56,041 nt of DNA, taken from assembly GCF_022829285.1 (NCBI RefSeq), contig NZ_JAKSYI010000054.1, positions 1-56,041 of the forward strand. The letters run 5' to 3'. The notes beneath the pieces are model-generated. The model did not search any database. It was not told the DNA's origin and worked only from the letters and a program-made list of their open reading frames with translations. The position numbers and the translations under genes were made by a program. This stretch comes from Methylobacterium sp. J-078. Its GTDB lineage: Bacteria; Pseudomonadota; Alphaproteobacteria; Rhizobiales; Beijerinckiaceae. Below are positions 30,371 through 38,548 of the stretch, piece by piece. Every line of letters starts with the position of its first letter. Position 1 is the first letter of the stretch.

Positions 30371-31048
30371 GTGGCGAAGCTGCTTCTGATCGAGGACGAT
30401 GCCGCCACGGCGGAGGAGGTCCTCGGCGACCTGCGCGGGCGCGGACACGAGGTCGCCTGGGCAGCCACGGGACCGGAAGGTGCGACCGCCGCTCGTACGG
30501 GGTCCTGGAACGCCATCATCCTCGACCGGATGCTGCCCGGCCTGGACGGACTCACCCTGCTGCGGGACCTGCGCGGCGCCGGGGACCGGACACCCGCCCT
30601 GGTCCTGAGCGCGCTCGGCGACGTCGACGAACGCATCCATGGCCTGCGCGCCGGCGGCGACGACTACCTGGGCAAGCCCTTCGTCCTCGCGGAGCTCGCA
30701 GCCCGGATCGAGGCCCTTCTGCGGCGGCCCACCGACACACGCGAGACGGTGCTCAGGGTGGGGACCCTGGAGCTCGACCTCATCTCCGGGACCGGGCGCC
30801 GGGGCTTGCGCGACCTCGATCTGCTGCCGCGCGAACTCAAGCTCCTCGAATACCTGATGCGGAGACCCGGACAGGTCGTCACCCGGGCGATGATGTTCGA
30901 GGAGGTCTGGAACTACCGGTTCACGCCGAAGTCGAACCTCATCGACGTCCATGTCGGGCGCCTGCGCAGGAAGCTGGAGGTCGGGGGCGAGCCGATCCTG
31001 ATCCACAACGTCCGTGGAGAGGGCTTCACCCTGACGCCGGATGTCTAG
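30371..31048 (+). CDS. OmpR-family response regulator
   Basis: A 225-residue regulator starting with GTG (VAKLLLIEDD). The receiver domain has the acidic pair EDD, the phospho-acceptor in ILDRMLPGLDG and the lysine in LGKPF. The C-terminal winged helix has LLPRELKLLEYLMRRPGQVVTRAMMFEEVW and VHVGRLRRKLE. Overlaps the kinase gene by eight bases and is divergent from the RND operon, as in the czcRS and cusRS pairs that control metal efflux (family knowledge), so metal-responsive control of 25352-30231 is likely. Confidence 0.92.
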   Translation: MAKLLLIEDDAATAEEVLGDLRGRGHEVAWAATGPEGATAARTGSWNAIILDRMLPGLDGLTLLRDLRGAGDRTPALVLSALGDVDERIHGLRAGGDDYLGKPFVLAELAARIEALLRRPTDTRETVLRVGTLELDLISGTGRRGLRDLDLLPRELKLLEYLMRRPGQVVTRAMMFEEVWNYRFTPKSNLIDVHVGRLRRKLEVGGEPILIHNVRGEGFTLTPDV

Positions 31049-32408
31049 GCTCACCCGCTCCTTCGCATTCCGGTGGGCGCTGGGCATCGCCCTGTGGTCG
31101 ACCCTGCTTTCGCTGGTGCTGTTCGCCTTCGTGTACTGGCAGACCGCCGCGTTCCTGCAGGACGAGCTCTCCCAGGTCCTCCGACATGAGGTCAGGTACG
31201 CCGCCAGCGATCCCTCGAAGGTGGGTGCCCGCATCGAAACCTGGGTCAGCGAGGACCTCCACAGCGTGCATTTCGCGGGCTTGTTTAGCCCTGACGGCCG
31301 GAAGCTCGCCGGCAATCTCGATGCGCGGCCGCAGGCCCTTCCACTGGACGGCGAGGTCCATCGGATCGGCACGCAGGTCGCCATCGCGGGACGGCGGCTG
31401 CACGAGGACCTCTGGTCCGCGGGGATCGCCCTGAGCGACGGCAGCATCGTGGTGGTGGCGCACGACACCGACGAGATCGACCGCGCCCAGGCCACGGTGA
31501 TCCGTGCCCTGGGTCTCGCGCTGGGACCGACCCTGGCCTTCTCCATCCTCGGTGGCGTGCTGCTCGCCGGGCGCGCCAAGCGCCGGCTTGCGTCAACGGA
31601 GGCGGCGGTCGCGCGGGTGATGCACGGGGACCTGCGCCAACGGCTTCCCGTCGGGACGGCGGGGGACGAGTTCGATCGCCTGGCACAAAACGTCAACGGC
31701 ATGCTCGACGAGATCGAGCGCCTGGTCGAGGAGGTGCGAGGCGTAGGTGACGCCGTGGCCCACGACCTCCGGACCCCACTCACACGCCTGCGGCTGCGGC
31801 TGGAGCGCGGCCGCGAGCAGGCCCGCGACATCGACGAGTTGCGCGAGGCGGTAGACCAGGGGTTGGTCTGGATCGACCAGACCCTGGAAATGGTGACGGC
31901 GGTGCTACGCATCGGCGAGATCGAACATGGCCGACGCTGCGCCGCTTTCGGTCCGGTTGACCTCGGGGTCGTGGTGAGCGAGGCGGCGGAACTGTTCGAG
32001 CCCCTGGCCGAGGAGAAGGGGATCGTCCTCGCCCTGGATGTCGAGGGGACGATGCCCGTCATAGAAGGCGACTGCAGCCTGATCTTCGAGGCTGTGTCGA
32101 ACCTGCTCGACAATGCCATCAAGTTCACGCCGATGAATGGCCAGGTCAGGGTCGGCCTCGGTCGACGTGGGGACCTGTCCGTGGTCTCCGTCGAGGATAC
32201 CGGACCTGGAATCCCCACGGCCGAACGCGAACAGGTGTTCAGGCGGTTCTATCGCGCGGAGCGAGCCAGGCAGACGCAGGGCAATGGCCTTGGCCTCGGC
32301 CTCGTCGCGGCCATCGCCAAGCTGCATGGGTTCTCGCTGGCCGTAACGGAAGGTTCCGGTGGAGGTTGCCGCATGGAGATACTCTGCCCCGCTACGCACC
32401 CACGGTAA
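31041..32408 (+). CDS. Sensor histidine kinase, partner of the OmpR-type regulator
   Basis: A 455-residue membrane sensor: helix 1 at about residues 12-35, a periplasmic domain of about 120 residues, helix 2 at about 155-178, a HAMP domain (RRLASTEAAVARVMHGDLRQRLP), the H-box AVAHDLRTPLTRLRLRLE, then N, G1 and G2 boxes (NLLDNAIKFTP, DTGPGIP, GNGLGLGLVAAIAKLHG). The architecture fits the CzcS/CusS group. Starts inside the regulator gene's end. Confidence 0.92.
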   Translation: MSRLTRSFAFRWALGIALWSTLLSLVLFAFVYWQTAAFLQDELSQVLRHEVRYAASDPSKVGARIETWVSEDLHSVHFAGLFSPDGRKLAGNLDARPQALPLDGEVHRIGTQVAIAGRRLHEDLWSAGIALSDGSIVVVAHDTDEIDRAQATVIRALGLALGPTLAFSILGGVLLAGRAKRRLASTEAAVARVMHGDLRQRLPVGTAGDEFDRLAQNVNGMLDEIERLVEEVRGVGDAVAHDLRTPLTRLRLRLERGREQARDIDELREAVDQGLVWIDQTLEMVTAVLRIGEIEHGRRCAAFGPVDLGVVVSEAAELFEPLAEEKGIVLALDVEGTMPVIEGDCSLIFEAVSNLLDNAIKFTPMNGQVRVGLGRRGDLSVVSVEDTGPGIPTAEREQVFRRFYRAERARQTQGNGLGLGLVAAIAKLHGFSLAVTEGSGGGCRMEILCPATHPR

Positions 32409-32545
32409 GCCAGGAGGGGCGTTCGACCATCGGCCGATATGCGCCCGGGTGCATCCAGGTCGTTCGATATCGTGAATGGCGAGCGAACCCTCCTTTGCAT
32501 GGAGGATCTGTGCATCGCCCCGCGGTCGGGACGTGATGTCGGGCG

Positions 32546-34546
32546 TCACGCGTTGCCGCCGAGCACGCGCATGGCATTGAGGACGACGGCGACGTCGATG
32601 ACTTCCTGGATCAGGGCGCCTTGGAGGGGTGACAGGTATCCGAAGGCCGCGGCCACCATGCCGAGGGTCGACATGCCGATGCCGGCGAACACGCATTGCA
32701 GGGCGATGGCGCGTGCCCGCTTGGCGATGTGGATCGCCTGCGCTAGTCCATCGATGCGGTCTACCAGGAGGACGACACCGGCGGCTTCCGCGGCCGCCGC
32801 TGCGCCACGCGCGCCGAGTGCCACGCCGAGATCGGCCGCGGCGAGGGCTGGGGCGTCGTTCACCCCGTCGCCGACCATCATCACGACTCCGCCCTTGCGC
32901 TCAGCCGTTATCAGGGTCGTCTTGCCACCCGGGTCGAGGTCGGCCACCACCGCATCGATTGGCAACCCCCTCACCAACCCATCGGCGATGGCCTTGCGGT
33001 CGCCGGTTGCGAGGACGATGCGGCGGATGCCGGTGGCGCGGAGGGCTTCTAGGGCTGCGCCTCCTTCCGGCCGCAGGGGATCGGCGAAGCCGAGGACGCC
33101 AGCGGCGGCGCCGTCGATGGCGACGAGGACAGTTGCTGTCACCGAGGGACGTCCCGTTCCCGAAGGCGGCGGTGTCATGACCGGAAAGTCGACACCCTGG
33201 GCCTCCATGAAGCGCGGGCCGCCGACGAGAACCCGTTGGCTCCCGACCACACCCTCGATGCCCTCTCCGGGCGTCTCGACCACGTCCGATGGTTGTACGA
33301 GGACTAGGGCCCTTCCGTGTGCCGCCTGCACCAGCGCGCGGGCGGTGGGATGAACCGAAGCCTGATCCAGTGAAGCAGCGGCTCGGACGACGTCGTTTTC
33401 GTCCAGCCTGACCAAGGTCTGAACAGTCTGAAGCCTCGCTATCCCATGGGTGAGGGTTCCGGTCTTGTCGATGACCAGGGTGGTAACCCGGGCCAACGTC
33501 TCAAGCGCCGATCCGCCCTTGACCAGGACGCCGATCCTGGCGGTCCGGGACATGCCCGAGACAAGCGCTACCGGCACGGCGAGGATCAGCGGGCACGGGG
33601 TGGCGATGACGACCACGGCCAGTGCCCGCAACGGATCGCCGGTGAGGAACCAGGCTGCGCCGGCGATGACGAGCGTCAGGGCAAGGAACGCGAGGCCATA
33701 GCGATCCGCCAGGCGCGCCATCGGCGCCTTCTCGGCTTGGGCAGCCTCCACGAGGCGGACGATGCCCGCGTAGGTGCTCTCGGCGGCGACCCTCTCGGCC
33801 ACGAGCGTGAAGGCCGGCCCGACGTTGATGGCGCCGCTGAGAGCGGCGGCCTTCGCCTCGACAATAACCGGAAGCGCCTCGCCGGTGAGCGAGGCCTGAT
33901 CCAGGACGGCGCGCCCGGCACCCACGAGCCCATCGACGGGCACGACGTCGCCGGTTCGGATCAGCAGGCGGTCGCCGGGGACCAGATCCGCGATGGGGAC
34001 CTCTCGAAGGCCGCCATCCTGCTCCCTAAGGGCTGAGCGTGGCTGCCGTGCCAGCAGGGCTGACATCTCACGACGGGCTCGGCCGTCGGCATAGACCTCC
34101 AGCGATTGGCCGCCGGCATACATCAGGGCCACGACGACCGCAGCGAGGGACTGACCAAGGGCCAGGGCGCCGCCCATCGACAGGGCGGCCACGACGTCGA
34201 GCCCCATATCGCCGCGCAGAAGGCTGGTGACGATCTGCCAGAGTAGCACGGCAAGGACGAGGGACGTCGCGGCGGTCCAGACCCAGGATGCCCAATCCGC
34301 ACCCGTCGCCTGTACGGCGAGCCCCACGCAAAGACCCATGAGCGTCACGACGACCAGGCCGATCCGAAGCCAGCCCAAACGGTTTATGGTGAACCCGGTT
34401 GCCGCGGTTGGTGCGGACGCCGCCGACAGCCGTTCCTGGGTACCCTGATCGGACACCGCCATCGCCGGGACCGGCATGCTCGGGTTCGCCTTTTCTCGAA
34501 TGTCCGCCCGGGTCGGGGCGAAGGACGCGAGGCCACCGTTTGCCAA
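32546..34546 (-). CDS. P1B-type (heavy-metal) P-type ATPase lacking N-terminal metal-binding domain
   Basis: A 666-residue inner-membrane pump. It has SLTGEALPV in the actuator, the M6 metal-site motif as ATPCPLILAVPVALVSG (TPCP in place of CPC/CPH/SPC), the phosphorylation motif VIDKTGTLTHG near residue 360, an HP motif in the form SVHPTARAL, and GDGVNDAPALAAADLGVAL. No N-terminal HMA or cysteine-rich domain is visible. The variant M6 motif belongs to poorly characterised P1B pumps, so the metal is unknown. The start at 34546 is about 77 bases from an FNR-type box shared with the divergent Usp gene. Confidence 0.9.
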   Translation of the reverse strand: MANGGLASFAPTRADIREKANPSMPVPAMAVSDQGTQERLSAASAPTAATGFTINRLGWLRIGLVVVTLMGLCVGLAVQATGADWASWVWTAATSLVLAVLLWQIVTSLLRGDMGLDVVAALSMGGALALGQSLAAVVVALMYAGGQSLEVYADGRARREMSALLARQPRSALREQDGGLREVPIADLVPGDRLLIRTGDVVPVDGLVGAGRAVLDQASLTGEALPVIVEAKAAALSGAINVGPAFTLVAERVAAESTYAGIVRLVEAAQAEKAPMARLADRYGLAFLALTLVIAGAAWFLTGDPLRALAVVVIATPCPLILAVPVALVSGMSRTARIGVLVKGGSALETLARVTTLVIDKTGTLTHGIARLQTVQTLVRLDENDVVRAAASLDQASVHPTARALVQAAHGRALVLVQPSDVVETPGEGIEGVVGSQRVLVGGPRFMEAQGVDFPVMTPPPSGTGRPSVTATVLVAIDGAAAGVLGFADPLRPEGGAALEALRATGIRRIVLATGDRKAIADGLVRGLPIDAVVADLDPGGKTTLITAERKGGVVMMVGDGVNDAPALAAADLGVALGARGAAAAAEAAGVVLLVDRIDGLAQAIHIAKRARAIALQCVFAGIGMSTLGMVAAAFGYLSPLQGALIQEVIDVAVVLNAMRVLGGNA

Positions 34547-34616
34547 GGCAGCGGACCGACCCGCCGCGGTCGACGGACCGCGAGCCGAATGACGTCACGG
34601 AAGCCGCGACCATTCC

Positions 34617-34630
34617 TTGCGCTGGATCAA
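34617..34630. promoter_or_regulatory. FNR/FixK-type operator between the P1B ATPase and usp genes
   Basis: TTGCGCTGGATCAA, identical to the box at 20213. Centred 60 bases before the usp start and 77 before the ATPase start; a -41.5 position gives leaders of about 19 and 36 bases. Confidence 0.75.
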
Positions 34631-34683
34631 GGACGTGGGCGTCCGATGCCTGCAAGCCACCCGGGACGCGCTGGAGGGGTTCC

Positions 34684-35535
34684 ATGGCCGCACCGATGCA
34701 CATATCCGACATCCTGGTCGCCCTCACCCAAGAGGGGCAGGAGAGCGAGCCTTCGAACGCCATCGGGTACGGGCTCTCACTCGCCTCGGCTGCAAAGGCA
34801 CACCTCACGATTCAATCGGCCTCGCTGCGGATGTTCGTCGAATTCGCCTGGATCTCGGAGTTCGCCGATGGAGGCGTCGCCCGGGAGAACCATCGCCTGG
34901 ACATCCTGGCCGAGGCCGTGGCGGACAAGGCCCGCGGCGATGCGGTCCAATACGGCGTCGCCTGCACCACCGAGACCCCGCATCTCGGCTACCCCGAGAT
35001 CATCGCGACTCTCGCGGCTCGGTCACGCCTTCACGACCTGACGATCCTGGATGCCGAGATACACACCGTCGATCTTGACCGGGAGCTGATTGAGGCGGTC
35101 CTCTTTTACAGTGGGCGGCCGCTCATCGTCGTGCCGCCAGGCCGCGCGACCTTCGCCGGCCGCCGCATTCTGATTGGCTGGGACGGCAGCGCCCAGGCCG
35201 CCAGGGCGGTCAATGACGCGCTTCCGTTCCTACGCTTGTCCGAGGCGGTGGAACTCGTCTCGGTCGTCGGCGAGAAGGACCTTTCGCGATCCGTCGCGGG
35301 CGCCGAGTTCGCGCCGCATCTGGCGCGCCATGGCGTACCCGTGACCGTCACCGTCCTTCCGGTCGCCCGGGACCACGACGTCGCGGCGACCCTGAGGGAC
35401 CATGCCGCCCTCACGGGAGCGGACATGATGGTCATCGGCGCATTCCGGCATTCCCGCATCCGCGAATGGCTGGTCGGCGGCGTGACCCAGTCCCTGCTGA
35501 AGCAATGCCCCGCGCCGCTCTTCATCACCCATTGA
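34684..35535 (+). CDS. Universal stress protein family (tandem Usp)
   Basis: A 283-residue cytoplasmic protein with two Usp folds; the C-terminal one carries the ATP-binding type signature GAFRHSRIREWLVGGVTQSLL. ATG at 34684 is preceded by GGAGGGG. The first domain lacks the signature. It is related in layout to the protein at 5354. The FNR-type box 60 bases upstream suggests induction at low oxygen. Confidence 0.92.
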   Translation: MAAPMHISDILVALTQEGQESEPSNAIGYGLSLASAAKAHLTIQSASLRMFVEFAWISEFADGGVARENHRLDILAEAVADKARGDAVQYGVACTTETPHLGYPEIIATLAARSRLHDLTILDAEIHTVDLDRELIEAVLFYSGRPLIVVPPGRATFAGRRILIGWDGSAQAARAVNDALPFLRLSEAVELVSVVGEKDLSRSVAGAEFAPHLARHGVPVTVTVLPVARDHDVAATLRDHAALTGADMMVIGAFRHSRIREWLVGGVTQSLLKQCPAPLFITH

Positions 35536-35749
35536 AGGGTGCGAGATCGAGCCTGTGCCCAAAGCCATCGGAAGCTCTTCCAGCATAAGCAAATGAATAT
35601 CCCTCACGAACGCCCGTGTCGGGACCACCATTCACAGGCCATCGGGCAATCGCATGCGTGCCATGAACACGATCCCCGTCACGGGAACCGCGCTCGGCGC
35701 GTGGGGCGCCGCATCGATCACGGTGAGGTTTGGGTATGCACTTCCATCG

Positions 35750-36022
35750 ATGCCATGGCGGCCGAACATCATCACGCGTCGAAGGTTGATTACCCTGCTT
35801 TCCATCGCGGGTCTTCTCTCGACCGCAGTGGCCGCGCCATCGCAACTGGGGCAGGACGCTCCCGCCACCTTCATCGAGCCCGTCGACACCCCCCACAAGC
35901 ATTGCGCGGGGTCATGCATCAGCAGGGGCTCTGTGCAATGGTACTGCAAGCCGGACCAAGCCTGCTCGCTGAATTGCTCGACCGCTCCACCGACCATGCA
36001 ATGCCATGGAGGTAAAGACTGA
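35750..36022 (+). CDS. Small cysteine-rich exported protein (90 aa)
   Basis: Signal peptide RRRLITLLSIAGLLSTAVAA, then a mature part of about 60 residues with six cysteines (HKHCAGSC, WYCKPDQAC, LNC and MQC), ending CHGGKD. The spacing suggests a disulfide-bonded or metal-binding domain. An earlier in-frame ATG (35654) would add an unlikely N-terminus; neither start has a clear ribosome site. Function unknown. Confidence 0.55.
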   Translation: MPWRPNIITRRRLITLLSIAGLLSTAVAAPSQLGQDAPATFIEPVDTPHKHCAGSCISRGSVQWYCKPDQACSLNCSTAPPTMQCHGGKD

Positions 36023-36286
36023 AGGCCATGGCGTATCAGGAAGCGCTTCTTCAGGGTACACCACAAGAGCGCGTCGGGGAGCTGCCTCGGCTTGGCCATC
36101 GCGGAGATGGGCTTGCGCCGGAGCGGGCTGGAGCTACGCCTGCGCAACCGGTCGGACCGTCCGGGGCTTGAGGTAGAGATCCTAATACGAGCATTGTGAC
36201 CCGTCGCATCGTGCCTTGAGCGACGGGGAGTCCCACCGGTTGGCCTACGCGGACAGGCGGATGGTCCCGAGGGGTAGCAGCGACCT
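36023..36286. other. Intergenic, no gene seen
   Basis: About 260 bases with only low-complexity frames, between the Cys-rich gene and the PhaR-like ORF. Confidence 0.4.
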
Positions 36287-36484
36287 TCACTGCAGGTTCG
36301 GACGCACAACCTCGTCGGTGACGTCCTGCCCGGTCGCCGCATCGCGCACGCTTACCCGAACCCCTTGCCGGACCAGAAGCTCAAGGTCGCCGACCGAGAG
36401 GTAGGCCTGGCTGCCGGGATCGAAGAGCCGGGTGCCGGCATAGCGCCTCAGGCTGCGGATCGGGGATGCGTTCTTGCTTGCCAT
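36287..36484 (-). CDS. Stand-alone PhaR N-terminal (PHB/PHA accumulation regulator) DNA-binding domain (65 aa)
   Basis: The sequence LRRYAGTRLFDPGSQAYLSV followed by GDLELLVRQGVRVSVRDAATGQDVT matches the N-terminal domain of the polyhydroxyalkanoate repressor PhaR (I-K-K-Y-x-N-R-R-L-Y-D-T pattern). Normal PhaR proteins are about 150-200 residues with a second domain; this ORF stops right after the first one (EVVRPNLQ). It is either a mini-regulator or a truncated copy near the junction at 36.5 kb. Confidence 0.75.
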   Translation of the reverse strand: MASKNASPIRSLRRYAGTRLFDPGSQAYLSVGDLELLVRQGVRVSVRDAATGQDVTDEVVRPNLQ

Positions 36485-36509
36485 TGTCGGTATGGTTCGG
36501 CCAGGATCT

Positions 36510-36527
36510 CTTCCCGATACCGGGAAG
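36510..36527. promoter_or_regulatory. Palindrome upstream of the PhaR-like ORF
   Basis: CTTCCCG-ATAC-CGGGAAG, a perfect seven-base inverted repeat 26 bases before the start codon. Position suits an autoregulatory operator. Confidence 0.4.
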
Positions 36528-36583
36528 TCATATTGAGATTGGAATGATTAAAATCTATGAGGCCAGTCGCGCAAGCCCCCTGA

Positions 36584-36715
36584 TGGAGTGAAACGGCCCA
36601 CACTTTGCCGGATGTGGACCCGCGCTTCCCAGAATTCCAGCTCTCCCCCGACGCCGTCATCGAGGTCTGGGGCGTCGTCTCCGGGTCCGTCTGCGCACGC
36701 CGCCGCTGCGAATGA
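36584..36715 (+). pseudogene. umuD: umuD 3' remnant
   Basis: An open frame of 43 codons reads LPDVDPRFPEFQLSPDAVIE then VWGVVSGSV, matching the C-terminal end of UmuD-type SOS peptidases (E-V-W-G-V-V-T-x-V-I). Its stop overlaps the umuC ATG by ATGA, as in an intact umuDC operon. The 5' two thirds, including the cleavage site, serine and lysine, are missing; a stop codon and unrelated sequence lie immediately upstream. Confidence 0.75.
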
Positions 36716-36858
36716 GCGCCCGGGCCTATGTCCTCTCCGACGGCAACTCGTTCTACTGCTCTTGCGAGCGGGTCTTCGACGCCCGCCTGGCGAAGGTGCC
36801 GGTGATCGTGCTGTCGAACAACGACGGCTTCTGTAATCGGGCTTCTTCTGTCAAGTAG
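36712..36858 (+). pseudogene. umuC: umuC 5' fragment (interrupted)
   Basis: The first 39 codons (MSARAYVLSDGNSFYCSCER, VIVLSNNDG) are the N-terminus of a Y-family polymerase with the catalytic D and the steric-gate region. Homology stops at about 36828, after which the frame runs into the IS element and ends at 36858. The matching continuation (C-A-I-A-R-T-N-E-A-K) resumes at 38549. Confidence 0.85.
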
Positions 36859-36878
36859 TTTGACCCATCCACAGGCTT

Positions 36879-37124
36879 TCAGATCGAAGTTTGGGGGGAA
36901 TGATTTTTTGTGCTGCGGTAGGTTCGACGAGCGACCCATAATGCGGCGAACAGGCTAACGGTCGCCGAGAGCGGAATTGTCGCTAGAGTAAACACTAATC
37001 CGAATCCGAGCGAATCGCTCCAAGGACGGAACAATATCGCCCAAATTGCTGTCTGCAAGAAAAACAGCGAAATGGCAGAAAGCATGAACACAATTGTAGT
37101 TTTAGTGACTTTCGGTATTCTCAT
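36879..37124 (-). CDS. Two-helix membrane protein inside the IS element (81 aa)
   Basis: An AT-richer ORF starting MRIPKVTKTTIVFMLSAISL with two hydrophobic helices (residues about 9-30 and 38-63) and a basic C-terminus. GGAGGG lies upstream of the ATG. The lower GC content contrasts with everything around it and suggests separate origin. IS110 elements rarely carry passengers, so this may be a passenger gene or an older insertion. Confidence 0.55.
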   Translation of the reverse strand: MRIPKVTKTTIVFMLSAISLFFLQTAIWAILFRPWSDSLGFGLVFTLATIPLSATVSLFAALWVARRTYRSTKNHSPQTSI

Positions 37125-37383
37125 ATTGAATTCTTCCCTCCACATAGGGGCCGTTAGTGCAGCTATGAATTCGTACTCACGGGGCTCTTGGCTTCTGTCC
37201 GTGGTCGGCACGAAGACCGCCACATGATCGCGTTCCGATGAGAGGCGAGCCTATATGCGACAGCGGACTTGGCCCAGAGGCCAGCACACCCGTCATTCCG
37301 GCTTCACCTCCCGCCCGTCCCCGTGAGGACGACCCTTCGAGGCTGAGCGTACTCCGCCTCGATCCCTGCGAACCGTGGAACGC

Positions 37384-38430
37384 TTACCCGGCCGTGGCGG
37401 CCGGAACCTCAACCGCGCTGAAGCGGAAGGTCGTGCCGTCCACCCACATCCGGTGCATTACCACCGCCATCTTCCTCGCCAGCGCCACTGTCGCGCGCTT
37501 GTTGCCCTGGCGCTGGGCCACCTTCGTGGCCCATGCCTTCAGCCCGGACCATTTCTTGACCCGGTGCAGCATCACGTGCGCCGCCTCGAACAGTGCGGTC
37601 CGCGCCTCGGTGTCGCCAGTCTTGGTGATCCGCCCGTTCCGGTCGACCTCGCCGGACTGGTGCTTCCGCGGGACCAAGCCGAGGATCGCCCCGACCGAAC
37701 GCGATTTGGCGAAGCGGGCCGGGTCTTCGATGGCGGCGATGAACGTCAGGCCGACAACTGCACCGACGCCTGGCACCGTCATCAGCCTCCGGCAGACCGC
37801 GTGCTCGCGGGCGAGCTCCAGCACCATGCGGTTGAGTCGGTCCAGCGAGAGCAGCATCGCCGCGTGCGCGTGCAACAGAACGTCGAGGATGGCGGCCACG
37901 CGCGGCAGGTCGGCCGTGAGCTCGCGGACCCGTTCGGAGAAGGTCCGGCGCTTGGCGGTGCCGAGCTTGATCCCAAATAGGCAGAGCGAGCCGCGGATCT
38001 GGTTCTCCACGTCGCCGATCTTCGATACCAGCGTCTTGCGGCTGGTGAGCAGGGTCCGCAGTTCCATCGTCCGGCGTGCCTTCACATGCACCTGTCGGAA
38101 CCAGCCGGTGCGCAGCATCTGGGCGAGACCGCGCGCATCGTTGCGGTCGGTCTTGTGGGTCATAGCGACCATCGCGGCGCGGGCGTGCCGAGCGTCCATG
38201 CAGACGATGTTGAGCACGCCGAGTTCGGTCATCTCCTCGCACAGCCAACCTGCCAGCGCCCCGGTCTCCAGGCCGACACGGGTCAGCGGTAAGCCGAGAG
38301 CGCCGAGCCACGTCGCCAGCGCTTCCGGTTCGCTTGCGACCTTGGCCTCACGGAGGATTTTGCCCTCCTCATCGATGACGCACACCGACGTCTCCGCCAA
38401 CGAGACATCCAGACCGGCGTAGTAGCGCAT
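37384..38430 (-). CDS. IS110-family transposase (DEDD recombinase)
   Basis: A 348-residue transposase with an N-terminal DEDD RuvC-like domain (YAGLDVSLAETSVCVID, GLETGALAGWL, THKTDRNDARGLAQMLRTGW) and a C-terminal Transposase_20 domain (LMTVPGVGAVVGLTFIAAIE, ILGLVPRKHQSGE) with the serine region (AKSRSVGAI). Length is typical, so it looks intact. Confidence 0.95.
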   Translation of the reverse strand: MRYYAGLDVSLAETSVCVIDEEGKILREAKVASEPEALATWLGALGLPLTRVGLETGALAGWLCEEMTELGVLNIVCMDARHARAAMVAMTHKTDRNDARGLAQMLRTGWFRQVHVKARRTMELRTLLTSRKTLVSKIGDVENQIRGSLCLFGIKLGTAKRRTFSERVRELTADLPRVAAILDVLLHAHAAMLLSLDRLNRMVLELAREHAVCRRLMTVPGVGAVVGLTFIAAIEDPARFAKSRSVGAILGLVPRKHQSGEVDRNGRITKTGDTEARTALFEAAHVMLHRVKKWSGLKAWATKVAQRQGNKRATVALARKMAVVMHRMWVDGTTFRFSAVEVPAATAG

Positions 38431-38548
38431 GATCCTGCTCCCGGATGATCGGTCGCGGGCATCACGCCGGCTGACCGGATTGAACCACCGAGCAGCTTGC
38501 CACGATCCGCGACGGGGGGAAGGCTGGCGACGGCCCGATTACCCGATC

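Larger units (their letters stand above)
36829..38548. mobile_element. IS110-family element inserted in umuC
   Basis: The element splits umuC between codons for NNDG and CAIAR. Ten-base subterminal inverted repeats are visible: GTAATCGGGC at 36833-36842 and GCCCGATTAC at 38533-38542, with about four and six extra bases outside them. There is no target-site duplication. Subterminal repeats and the absence of a duplication fit the IS1111 group of IS110 elements. The transposase is at 37384-38430; a 550-base segment on its 3' side holds another ORF and could encode the bridge RNA described for this family. Confidence 0.8.

Noticed and set aside
30251..32218. 655-codon minus-strand ORF
   Set aside because: Antisense to the response regulator and kinase; serine/arginine-rich shadow.
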